From: Roseihalotalea indica
GTDB lineage: Bacteria > Bacteroidota > Bacteroidia > Cytophagales > Cyclobacteriaceae
DNA: 64,000 nt
Reading direction: 5' to 3'
Assembly (NCBI RefSeq): GCF_022458895.1
Contig: NZ_JAINFL010000002.1
Span: 310,001-374,000 of the forward strand
In this document: piece by piece, positions 8,288 through 16,297 of the stretch
Position numbering within the stretch: the first letter of the stretch is position 1
Layout: every line of letters begins with the position of its first letter
The notes under the pieces: model-generated
Told to the model about the DNA's origin: nothing
Database searches by the model: none
Seen by the model: the letters and a program-made list of their open reading frames with translations, nothing else
Made by a program: the position numbers and the translations under genes

Positions 8288-8566
8288 ATGACTTGTTATT
8301 ACTTCAACCGACTCAATCCGGAAGACCAACTGCAGTACATTTATGATCACTGCCGCCTAATAGATTTCATGATACAGCCCAATGCCTGCCGCCCCGATGC
8401 GGTCTGCTTGTATTACGATGACGAAATATTTGTAGAAGTTCGATTTGACGGTTTGCAGGGTGATCGAGTGAAAGAGATACGATCATATCCTACCATGCAG
8501 CAGTTAGGCCAATGGTATAATCATATCGATATATCGTCAGTATTTCAGAACGTTTCCCGAGACTAA
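8288..8566 (+). CDS. Small conserved-looking protein of unknown function
   Basis: 92 residues from the ATG at 8288; a TTG two codons upstream is the only alternative. The protein (MTCYYFNRLNPEDQLQYIYD) is soluble and mixed alpha/beta, rich in aromatic and acidic residues, with three Cys and no signal peptide. The pattern of polar helix, LYYDDEIFVEVRFDG strand pair and C-terminal helix suggests a compact cytoplasmic fold. I cannot name a family. It stands alone, divergent from the TonB receptor operon. A short GAGAC/GTCTC hairpin overlaps its stop codon. Confidence 0.65.
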   Translation: MTCYYFNRLNPEDQLQYIYDHCRLIDFMIQPNACRPDAVCLYYDDEIFVEVRFDGLQGDRVKEIRSYPTMQQLGQWYNHIDISSVFQNVSRD

Positions 8567-8847
8567 GCGTCTCCTTCTTACCAAAAAAAATACATCAGCC
8601 AAGTAGAAAGTATCGCTGCTATTGATGCATATCCCTTTCTTCACACCCTCCAAGTCATTTCATTACTGGACATTTCCATCTACCTTAAGGCTTTTAAATT
8701 TTACAGGAGACTTGCCGAGATTGGCGCCAGCAGCCCCATTATCCGGATTTAACTCCACAATCTTAATAAACTGGTAACATCAGGTTTGCAAATTTTTCCT
8801 TCTTTTGTAGCTAATTGCCATATTAAGGCCATACAACCTTACTACCT

Positions 8848-10179
8848 ATGCTACTCCTTAGACATTTATCGCTTTTCATCCTGATTATTGTCTCGTTCTC
8901 CGCTAAGGCCCAGGAAGTAGGCCAAGCACTGCCCGAATGGCAACCCGGCATGCTGGATTTGCACCATATCAACACCGGCCGGGGCGATGCTGCCTACTAC
9001 ATCTTTCCCGATGGCACCACGATGCTGGTAGATGCCGGTGATATGAGCCCCTTAGGTCCCCGAATTGGCACTCCCCGCAATACTAAGATTCATCCGGATA
9101 GCACCCAGACGCCACCGCAGTGGATCGTCCAGTATATTGAACAATTCACGCCTTCCGGAAATCAGCCTGTACTAGACTATGCAATGATCACGCATTTTCA
9201 CGATGATCATTACGGAGCAGTGCATCAGTATTCGGCCACTTCGCAAGAAGGAAACTACAAACTGACCGGTATTACTGAGGTTGGCGAGCTGATTCTTATT
9301 AAAATGATGCTGGATCGGGGGTATCCCGATTATGCGTATCCGGTACCACTGAAGGGAAAGGATCTGCGCCAGATTATGGCATTCAATCCGCCCTTTAAAG
9401 AATGGTACAAGACATTCGATAATTATCAGAAGTTTATTGAATACCAGCGGGAGCACCAGGGCATGCAGGCGGCATCGCTAAAAGTAGGCAGCAAAAACCA
9501 GATCGTGCTCAAGCACCAGCCGGAGCAGTACCCTGACTTTGAAGTACGTAACATTAAATCCAACGGTACCTTCTGGACGGGTAAGGGCGACAGCGCCTAC
9601 GAGTATTTTCCCGATTTTAGCCAGACACCCGTCCAGGAGCGCCCCAGCGAAAACCCATTAAGCAACGCCATCCTCATCCGCTACGGCCCGTTTGACTATT
9701 ACACCGGAGGTGACATGCCCGGCATTGCCGACTTAGGAACACCCGAATGGATGGACGTAGAGACGCCAACGGCCAAAGCAGTCGGTCCGGTTGATATAGC
9801 GACTCTCAACCACCACGGTAACCGCGACTGCTGTAATGAGACCTTTGTTAGTACCCTTCAACCTCGGGTATGGATTGAGCAAACCTGGTCGTCCGACCAT
9901 CCCGGCCACGAAGTGCTCCGGCGTATTACCTCGGACTATCTGTACCCTGGCGAGCGGGACCTTTTCGCCACGAACATCATGGAAGCCAACAAACAGGTGA
10001 TTGGACCTTCGCTGGAAAACGCCTATCGAAGCACGGAAGGACATATACTGGTAAGGGTACTACAAGGCGGAAAAGAGTACTATGTGATTACGCTAAATGA
10101 TGAAAATACTAACTATGAAGTCACAGGGGTGTACGGTCCATATGCAACGAAGGAAGGTGTAACTACTTCTACAAAATAG
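8848..10179 (+). CDS. Exported ComEC-like metallo-beta-lactamase-fold hydrolase
   Basis: 443 residues with a signal peptide (LSLFILIIVSFSAKAQ). The MBL fold starts at LDLHHINTGRGDAAYYIFPDG, as in the catalytic domain of ComEC/Rec2. The metal motif HFHDDH is at His116-His121; later ligands are probably the Asp in YTGGDMPG and the His in LNHHGNRD. It is likely a periplasmic or surface Zn-dependent hydrolase; a phosphodiester substrate is possible from ComEC similarity, but not shown. It is monocistronic, with 281 bp before and 261 bp after. Confidence 0.85.
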   Translation: MLLLRHLSLFILIIVSFSAKAQEVGQALPEWQPGMLDLHHINTGRGDAAYYIFPDGTTMLVDAGDMSPLGPRIGTPRNTKIHPDSTQTPPQWIVQYIEQFTPSGNQPVLDYAMITHFHDDHYGAVHQYSATSQEGNYKLTGITEVGELILIKMMLDRGYPDYAYPVPLKGKDLRQIMAFNPPFKEWYKTFDNYQKFIEYQREHQGMQAASLKVGSKNQIVLKHQPEQYPDFEVRNIKSNGTFWTGKGDSAYEYFPDFSQTPVQERPSENPLSNAILIRYGPFDYYTGGDMPGIADLGTPEWMDVETPTAKAVGPVDIATLNHHGNRDCCNETFVSTLQPRVWIEQTWSSDHPGHEVLRRITSDYLYPGERDLFATNIMEANKQVIGPSLENAYRSTEGHILVRVLQGGKEYYVITLNDENTNYEVTGVYGPYATKEGVTTSTK

Positions 10180-10392
10180 ATGAATGATAAGAAATACGTA
10201 GACTAAAGATAACCTAATTTTCAAGACGATCTGCCGTATCAGTTCTGTGATCATTACATAGGTAGAGCCTAATCTCGGTCAGTAACGCCCACCCCTTGTA
10301 GACCTTTACTTTTCAAGGAGTGATGAATATGGCTTTATACGAAGATTCGCCCAGGCCAGACGGGAATGTTTCTGGGATAATGTCTCCTTCAT

Positions 10393-10422
10393 TTTGGACC
10401 ATGCTAAAATTTTCTATCTTAA
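10393..10422 (+). promoter_or_regulatory. Candidate promoter of the sugar ABC operon
   Basis: TTTG (10393-10396), an 18-nt spacer and TATCTTAA (10415-10422) resemble the Bacteroidota TTTG/TAnnTTTG promoter with two mismatches in the -7 box. It lies 18 nt before the GTG start of the ATPase gene. The rest of the 10180-10440 gap shows nothing recognisable. Confidence 0.35.
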
Positions 10423-10440
10423 TAGGAAATTTGCCGCAAC

Positions 10441-11940
10441 GTGGCTGACAACAACCTTCAACTTGATCGAATCTCCAAGCTGTTCCCGGGAGTAAAAGCC
10501 CTGGATCAGGTCTCCCTGAGCGTTCAGGCCGGGGAGGTGCATGCCCTGTGCGGTGAAAATGGCGCCGGAAAAAGCACCCTGATGAATATCTTATCCGGTA
10601 ACCTGCAACCCAACGAAGGCACCATTACCTGGAAGGGCCAGGAAGTACAAATTTCCAACCCCATAGAAGCCCAGCGACTGGGTATTGCCATTGTCTATCA
10701 GGAGCGCAGCTTGGTCGAAACGCTTAGCGTTGCTGAAAATATCTTCATCCGAAATAAGCCTCGCAACCGCCTGGGCCTTATTGATTTTCCGCAGTTGTAC
10801 CGCAAAACACAGGATTTGCTGGATCGACTCGGCTTATCCGCCATTCGCCCCCGCAGTCTGGTCAGTTCTCTATCAATAGCCAATCAGCAGATGGTAGAGA
10901 TTGCTAAAGCCCTGGCTCAGGAGCCGGAGTTGCTGATTCTGGACGAGCCTACTGCCTCCATCACCGAAGTTGAAGCCGATATTTTATTTGCCATCATTCG
11001 CCGCCTGAAACAGCAGGAAGTGGCTGTGATTTATATTTCGCACCGTATGGCCGAAATCTTTGAAATCGCTGACCGGGTGTCGGTGCTGAAAGATGGCCGC
11101 TACCAGGGTACTTTCCCAATTTCTGAAGTTACGGTAGACACGCTCATCCGGACGATGGTGGGACGTGATTTGCAGGTACAGGACGCGGAAAGCCACACTA
11201 CCTCTGAAGTGGTACTGGAAGTACAGCAATTACAAGGTGAGCGTTTTCAGGACGTCAGCTTTCAACTGAAGAAAGGCGAAATTCTGGCTCTGGCCGGACT
11301 GGTAGGGGCCGGACGTACCGAGGTGGCCCGGGCTATTCTGGGGGCTGATCCTCTGCTAGGCGGCACTATTTTATTGGAAGGAAAGCATGTAAAGATCAGC
11401 CATCCGAAGGAGGCTATTCAACAGGGAATCGGTTACCTGCCCGAATCCCGCAAAACGCAGGGGCTCTTTCTGGATATGAGCGTAGCAGATAATGTAGTGG
11501 CGGCTAACCTGCCAACGGTAGCGGATAAAGGCTTTTTACAACCCAAACAGATCAGGAAGAAGACCGAAGAGTATATCCGCCAACTCCGAATTGTAACTCC
11601 CGGTAGTCAACAGAAAGTACTGAACCTAAGTGGTGGTAACCAGCAGAAGGTGGTACTGGCCAAGTGGCTGATGCGGCAGCCTAAAGTATTCATCGTGGAT
11701 GAGCCTACCCACGGAGTGGATGTGGGAGCTAAATCCGAGATCTACGCCATCTTGAATGAACTCACCCGACAGGGAGTCAGCATCCTGCTGATTTCTTCCG
11801 AATTGCCGGAAGTACTGTTGCTGAGTGACCGTATTCTGGTCATGTGGAACGGCAAGGTTACCGCGGAACTGTCGCGAAAACAGGCTACGGAAGAGGAAAT
11901 TATGCACTATGCGTCGGGTACGAAAACTATGTATGCGTAA
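10441..11940 (+). CDS. Sugar ABC importer ATPase (RbsA/MglA/XylG type)
   Basis: 499 residues with a GTG start at 10441. It has two fused ABC domains. The first has Walker A GENGAGKST (about 38-46), signature LSIANQQMVEIAKAL and Walker B LLILDEPTA. The second (from about 255) has a degenerate P-loop GLVGAGRTE, an intact signature LSGGNQQKVVLAKWL and VFIVDEPTHGVDVGAKSEIY. This asymmetric arrangement is standard for the CUT2 monosaccharide importers. It energises the permease encoded 3 nt downstream. Co-localisation with an apiose/apionate pathway suggests a branched sugar such as D-apiose as substrate (inference). Confidence 0.95.
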   Translation: MADNNLQLDRISKLFPGVKALDQVSLSVQAGEVHALCGENGAGKSTLMNILSGNLQPNEGTITWKGQEVQISNPIEAQRLGIAIVYQERSLVETLSVAENIFIRNKPRNRLGLIDFPQLYRKTQDLLDRLGLSAIRPRSLVSSLSIANQQMVEIAKALAQEPELLILDEPTASITEVEADILFAIIRRLKQQEVAVIYISHRMAEIFEIADRVSVLKDGRYQGTFPISEVTVDTLIRTMVGRDLQVQDAESHTTSEVVLEVQQLQGERFQDVSFQLKKGEILALAGLVGAGRTEVARAILGADPLLGGTILLEGKHVKISHPKEAIQQGIGYLPESRKTQGLFLDMSVADNVVAANLPTVADKGFLQPKQIRKKTEEYIRQLRIVTPGSQQKVLNLSGGNQQKVVLAKWLMRQPKVFIVDEPTHGVDVGAKSEIYAILNELTRQGVSILLISSELPEVLLLSDRILVMWNGKVTAELSRKQATEEEIMHYASGTKTMYA

Positions 11941-11943
11941 GTT

Positions 11944-12960
11944 ATGGATCGAGCTAAACTTTTTCAGGGATTGCAAGACAGAGTAGTTACGCTAGCCCTC
12001 ACTATCGTAGTAATGTTTGTGGTATGCAGTCTCATCTGGCCAGATAAATTTCCCACCTTTGATAACATCTCGCTGGTGCTGCTGAACCTGTCCATTGAGT
12101 CCATCGTGGCGGTTGGCATGATGCTGTTGCTGATCTCGGGTATGTTCGACCTTTCGGTGGGTTCGGTGGTTGCGTTTTCTGGGAGTATCGCGGCTTATTA
12201 TATGTACTACTACGGTATGTACACCCCCGTCGCCATCCTAGTCGGGCTGGGGTTCTCTGCCGTCATCGGACTAACTAATGGCCTGCTGGTGGCAAAGGTC
12301 GGCATCAACCCACTCATTCAGACGCTGGCGATGATGGGCATTGTACGCGGCTTGGCCCTGATGATTGCCGGAGCCGGGATTCAGAATTTACCGGAAGATT
12401 TCAATGCTATCGGGCAGACGAAGATCCTGGGCTTGCAGTCGCCGGTTTGGTTTATGCTGATCATTGTAGCAGTCTTCAGTGTGCTGGTGGCCCGCACCGT
12501 ATTTTTCCGGCAGTTCTACTACATCGGCGGCAACGAGAAAGCGGCTAACCTGTCGGGTATCCGGGTAGACCGGGTCAAGATCATCGGCTTTGTACTGATT
12601 TCCTCCCTCGCCGGTCTGGCCGGTATCTTGTTAGCCTCTCGTCTGGGCGCGGCTTTAGCCACCTCGGGCCGGGGTATGGAGCTGCGTGTTATCACGGCAG
12701 TCATTCTGGGCGGAGCCAGTTTGCTCGGTGGGCAGGGGAAGATTATTGGCGCACTGTTAGGTACCTTATTCATGGGGCTGGTCAGCAACATCATGATTCT
12801 GGCGAGGGTGTCGGGTTACTGGCAGGAGATTATTTTAGGGCTGATCCTCATTGTAGCCGTTGCTATCGATATTCTGCTGAAGAAGCGAGCCGGAACCACT
12901 CCTAAAAATTATATTCAACAAGCCACTGCGGTGGTCTCACCCAAAAAAGTAGAAGCGTAG
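11944..12960 (+). CDS. Sugar ABC importer permease (RbsC type)
   Basis: 338 residues, about ten hydrophobic segments, with the BPD_transp_2 hallmarks: GMMLLLISGMFDLSVGSVVAFSG near 60-82, GLTNGLLVAKVGINPLIQTLAMM and the coupling region LRVITAVILGGASLLGGQGKIIGALLG. It forms the inner-membrane pore of a CUT2-type monosaccharide importer. It starts 3 nt after the ATPase stop and is followed by the first binding-protein gene after one base, so the four genes form one tight operon. Confidence 0.95.
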   Translation: MDRAKLFQGLQDRVVTLALTIVVMFVVCSLIWPDKFPTFDNISLVLLNLSIESIVAVGMMLLLISGMFDLSVGSVVAFSGSIAAYYMYYYGMYTPVAILVGLGFSAVIGLTNGLLVAKVGINPLIQTLAMMGIVRGLALMIAGAGIQNLPEDFNAIGQTKILGLQSPVWFMLIIVAVFSVLVARTVFFRQFYYIGGNEKAANLSGIRVDRVKIIGFVLISSLAGLAGILLASRLGAALATSGRGMELRVITAVILGGASLLGGQGKIIGALLGTLFMGLVSNIMILARVSGYWQEIILGLILIVAVAIDILLKKRAGTTPKNYIQQATAVVSPKKVEA

Positions 12961-12961
12961 T

Positions 12962-13963
12962 ATGAAGTATGGTTTGATCTTTTTCAGTGTAGTACTTTTT
13001 CTGGTGTCCTGCGACCCGAAGAAAGGAGCGAAGTACCGGGAGCAACAGGCCGCCGCGGCAGCCGTGGAGGTAAATCCCAACGAAGAATACGTGATGGTTA
13101 CCACCGCAGTGAATATGCCTTTGTACATGAATCATGATCAGGCAGCGTTCAAGCGCTGGGGGCAGCAGCGAGGAGTAAAGACTTCCATCCTGGGCCCTTC
13201 CGAGTGGGACATTCAATCCCAGATCGCTACCATCGAGCAGGTCATCGGCACCAAACCTACCGGCCTGTTGATCAATGGCACCGACCCGGCCATTGCTTCA
13301 TCTATCAATAAAGCGGTGGAAGCGGGCATCCCGACAGTAGTCTATGATTCGGATATCCCGCAAAGCAAACGCCACGCTTTCCTCGGTACCGACTGGTACC
13401 AAATGGGACGATTGCAGGGCGAGGAGATGGTGAAGCTCATCGGCGGGAAAGGAAAAGTTGTCTGTATGGGTATTCTGGGTATGACCAACATGGAAGCTGG
13501 CTTCCAGGGGTTGCAAGATGTGCTGAAAGAATATCCGGATATAGAATATATTGGCAAGTACGATGATAAAGCCAATGTAGAAGAAGCCGCCCGCATCACC
13601 TCCGACCTGCTCAGCGCCTACCCCGACCTGGCGGGGATATGTGGATTTGATGTCAACAGCGGTCCGGGCATCGGTCTGGCGATTAAAGAAGCTAATAAGG
13701 TCGGAAAAGTAAAAGTCACCACCGTAGACTGGGAGCCGGAGCATCTGAAGCTGGTGCAGGAAGGGGTGATTGATTTGCTGGTAGGGCAAAAGCGAGAACT
13801 GTTTACTTGGTACGGAGCCCAGTTTCTCTACGACATGGTACACCAGACCAACCGCCTTTCGGGCGACGACAACGCGGCTGGCATCACCAATGTTCCCTAT
13901 CAGGTTAACACCGGACTGCTCATCATCACCCCCGAAAATATAGATCAGTTCACCAATTTATGA
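12962..13963 (+). CDS. Sugar-binding lipoprotein of the ABC importer, copy 1 (RbsB-like)
   Basis: 333 residues. The lipoprotein signal ends in LFLVSC with Cys18 followed by DPKKG. A type I periplasmic binding fold follows (Peripla_BP_4): YVMVTTAVNMPLY, TKPTGLLINGTDPAIASSINKAV, IPTVVYDSDIP, CGFDVNSGPGIGLAIKEANK. It would deliver the sugar to the permease. Its last 4 nt (ATGA, 13960-13963) hold the start of a paralogous second binding protein. Between the paralogues the hinge and middle are near-identical, while pocket-lining stretches differ (for example GICGFDVNSGPGIG here versus AFCAFTPMSGFGCA in copy 2). Confidence 0.93.
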   Translation: MKYGLIFFSVVLFLVSCDPKKGAKYREQQAAAAAVEVNPNEEYVMVTTAVNMPLYMNHDQAAFKRWGQQRGVKTSILGPSEWDIQSQIATIEQVIGTKPTGLLINGTDPAIASSINKAVEAGIPTVVYDSDIPQSKRHAFLGTDWYQMGRLQGEEMVKLIGGKGKVVCMGILGMTNMEAGFQGLQDVLKEYPDIEYIGKYDDKANVEEAARITSDLLSAYPDLAGICGFDVNSGPGIGLAIKEANKVGKVKVTTVDWEPEHLKLVQEGVIDLLVGQKRELFTWYGAQFLYDMVHQTNRLSGDDNAAGITNVPYQVNTGLLIITPENIDQFTNL

Positions 13964-15003
13964 TTGACAGTAGTATTACTAGATATTCATCGTTACAGTG
14001 GTTTTTTAAAAGCTTCTGGTTATTGCTTTTATTTAGCGGATTGATTTCCTGCGATCCAGAGAAAGGAGCAAAGTATCAGGAACAGCAAACAAACGAGGCA
14101 GCAATAGAGATAGATCCTAATGAGGAATACGTCATGATTACCACCATTGTCAACTACCCCATGTATGTCAATCACGATCAGGATGCATTTAAGCGTTGGG
14201 GACAGCAGCGAGGGGTGAAGACCTCCATCCTGGGCCCTTCCGAGTGGGACATTCAATCCCAGATTGCCACCATCGAGCAGGTTATTGGCACCAAACCCAC
14301 GGGCCTGTTGATCAACGGTACTGATCCAGCCATTGCCTCGGCTATCGACAAAGCAGTAGACGCGGGTATTCCGACGGTGGTGTATGATTCGGATATTCCG
14401 CAGAGTAAGCGCCATGCTTTTTTGGGAACCGATTGGTATCAGATGGGTACGCTGATGGGAGAAGAAATAGTAAAACTTATCGGGGGTAAGGGGAAGATCG
14501 TTTATCTGGGTATTCTGGGAATGACCAACATGGAAAACGGCTACCGCGGCCTGATGGATGTGATTGAGCAGTACCCGGATATTGAACTGATTGGCAAATA
14601 CGATGACCAGGCCAATACCGAGGTGGCGGCCCGACTGGCTGCCGATGTGATCAGCGCCCATCCCGATCTGGCAGCGTTCTGCGCCTTTACGCCTATGAGT
14701 GGCTTCGGTTGTGCCCAAACGGTGAAGGAAGCGGGTAAAGTAGGCGAAGTAAAAGTGACTACTGTTAACTACGAGCCGGAATTACTCACCCTCATGGAAG
14801 AAGGAGTGATTCAGCAACTGGTCTGCCAGAAGCGCGAGCTTTTTACCTGGTATGGTGCCCAGTTTCTCTACGACATGGTACATAGCACTAATCAGCTGTC
14901 TAAAGATGATCAGGCGGTGGGCATCGCCAACGTCCCGCATGCGGTAAATACTGGAACCTTCTCTATCACTCCCGAGAATATGGGCCCCTTTCTGTCGAAG
15001 TAA
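13960..15003 (+). CDS. Sugar-binding lipoprotein of the ABC importer, copy 2 (RbsB-like paralogue)
   Basis: 347 residues, with a longer N-terminus than copy 1, then lipobox LISC followed by DPEKG. It is a tandem duplicate of the preceding gene: a run around TSILGPSEWDIQSQIATIEQ is identical in protein and nearly so in DNA (13185-13270 versus 14220-14305). The C-terminal lobe is more diverged (CAFTPMSGFGCAQTVKEAGK; EPELLTLMEEGVIQQLVCQK). It overlaps copy 1 by 4 nt, so both are made together with one permease. Two binding proteins feeding one permease would widen ligand range, for example free sugar versus its lactone or acid (inference). Confidence 0.93.
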   Translation: MIDSSITRYSSLQWFFKSFWLLLLFSGLISCDPEKGAKYQEQQTNEAAIEIDPNEEYVMITTIVNYPMYVNHDQDAFKRWGQQRGVKTSILGPSEWDIQSQIATIEQVIGTKPTGLLINGTDPAIASAIDKAVDAGIPTVVYDSDIPQSKRHAFLGTDWYQMGTLMGEEIVKLIGGKGKIVYLGILGMTNMENGYRGLMDVIEQYPDIELIGKYDDQANTEVAARLAADVISAHPDLAAFCAFTPMSGFGCAQTVKEAGKVGEVKVTTVNYEPELLTLMEEGVIQQLVCQKRELFTWYGAQFLYDMVHSTNQLSKDDQAVGIANVPHAVNTGTFSITPENMGPFLSK

Positions 15004-15199
15004 AGCATCTTACGTTTCCTAAACGGATTTTCTTCACGTAACTTACCACGAGTTAAAGCGAGGGTGCGAGATATATTAATTCTTCTTTTTTAGCCCTGGT
15101 AGAACGCAGCATTTTTTTGTTTAGCCGTTCAATCTCAAAAGAAACTATCAAATTTTTTCTTTCCTAAAAAAAGTATTCATGTTACATATTGATTACTGC

Positions 15200-15231
15200 T
15201 TGTCCTCATTTCTTTTCAATCCGTATATTTG
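15200..15231 (+). promoter_or_regulatory. Bacteroidota promoter, 4 nt before the dehydrogenase ATG
   Basis: TTG (15200-15202), a 21-nt spacer and the perfect -7 box TATATTTG (15224-15231). The ATG at 15236 follows after only four bases (ACCC), so transcription should start at or within the start codon and give a leaderless mRNA. Confidence 0.7.
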
Positions 15232-15235
15232 ACCC

Positions 15236-16276
15236 ATGAGTAAAGAACTATCGTTTGCCGTTATCGGATGTGGGTTTTGGGCACAGTACCAAATTGCAGC
15301 CTGGAAAGAGTTAGAGGGGGTTCACCTGGTGGCCGTCTGCGATCAGGATGGAGAAAAAGCCCAGCAGACCGCCCAAAAGTTTGGCGCACCCCAGCACTAC
15401 ACCGACGCCAAGGCTATGCTGGAGAAAGAAGACCTCGACTTTGTGGATATTATCACCAACGTAGGCACCCATGCTACCTTCACCCAATTGGCAGCTCGGT
15501 ACCAACTTCCGGCGATCTGCCAGAAGCCATTTGCGCCAGACCTGGAAACCGCCCGGCAAATGATTATGGCCCATCGGGCAGCAGGCATGCCGTTGTTCGT
15601 GCACGAAAACTTTCGTTGGCAAGCTCCGCTGCGCCGGGTAAAAGAGATTATGGACGCCGGCGAGATCGGTAAGACTTTTAAAGGAAGGGTTTCTTTCTGC
15701 TCAGCTTTTCCGGTGTTTGACAATCAGCCTTTTCTGGCCGAATTGGACCGATTTATCCTGGCGGATATTGGATCGCATGTGCTGGATGTGGTGCGCTTTC
15801 TGTTTGGCGAAGCACTCAACCTCCGTTGCCTGACCAAACGGGTAAATCCGGATATTGCGGGCGAAGATGTGGCAAATGTGCTGCTGGAAATGCAGAACGG
15901 AGTACACTGCTACGCTGAAATGTCGTATGCCTCAGTGCTGGAAAAAGAAGCCTTTCCCCAAACGCTGGTGCTGATCGAGGGAAGCGAAGGATCTATCCGC
16001 CTGGACCATAATTACCGCATTACCGTAACCACCCGCAGCGGAAGCTATCGCAAAGTAGCCGCTCCTAAAAAATATGACTGGGTAAACCCGGATTATGCCC
16101 TGGTTCAATCCAGCATGGTCGATATCAACCAAAACTTCCTGACCGCACTGCAAACTGGTTCTTTACCGGAAACCACCGCGGCTGATAATTACCGCACCCT
16201 ACAATTGGTCTACGAATGCTATCGCTCAGCCAAGATGAAACAGGTGATTACCCTGGAAGAACCGATATTTTCTTAG
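15236..16276 (+). CDS. apsD: Gfo/Idh/MocA oxidoreductase, probable D-apiose dehydrogenase
   Basis: 346 residues. N-terminal Rossmann fold with VIGCGFWAQYQIAAW (about 8-22), then the family's lysine motif as QKPFAPDLETA (about 96-107; usually EKP) and the catalytic-site helix DIGSHVLDVVRFLFGE (about 176-192). Known D-apiose dehydrogenases belong to this family and oxidise D-apiose to D-apionolactone with NAD. Here the gene sits between a monosaccharide importer and genes for the next apionate steps, which supports this role; the substrate itself cannot be read from the sequence. It has its own promoter and is followed by an unrelated AT-rich gene. Confidence 0.7.
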   Translation: MSKELSFAVIGCGFWAQYQIAAWKELEGVHLVAVCDQDGEKAQQTAQKFGAPQHYTDAKAMLEKEDLDFVDIITNVGTHATFTQLAARYQLPAICQKPFAPDLETARQMIMAHRAAGMPLFVHENFRWQAPLRRVKEIMDAGEIGKTFKGRVSFCSAFPVFDNQPFLAELDRFILADIGSHVLDVVRFLFGEALNLRCLTKRVNPDIAGEDVANVLLEMQNGVHCYAEMSYASVLEKEAFPQTLVLIEGSEGSIRLDHNYRITVTTRSGSYRKVAAPKKYDWVNPDYALVQSSMVDINQNFLTALQTGSLPETTAADNYRTLQLVYECYRSAKMKQVITLEEPIFS

Positions 16277-16297
16277 AGGTTAGGTTTATGAGTTAGA

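Noticed and set aside
8560..8577. GAGAC/GTCTC hairpin as a terminator
   Set aside because: The stem has only five pairs and no T-tract follows.
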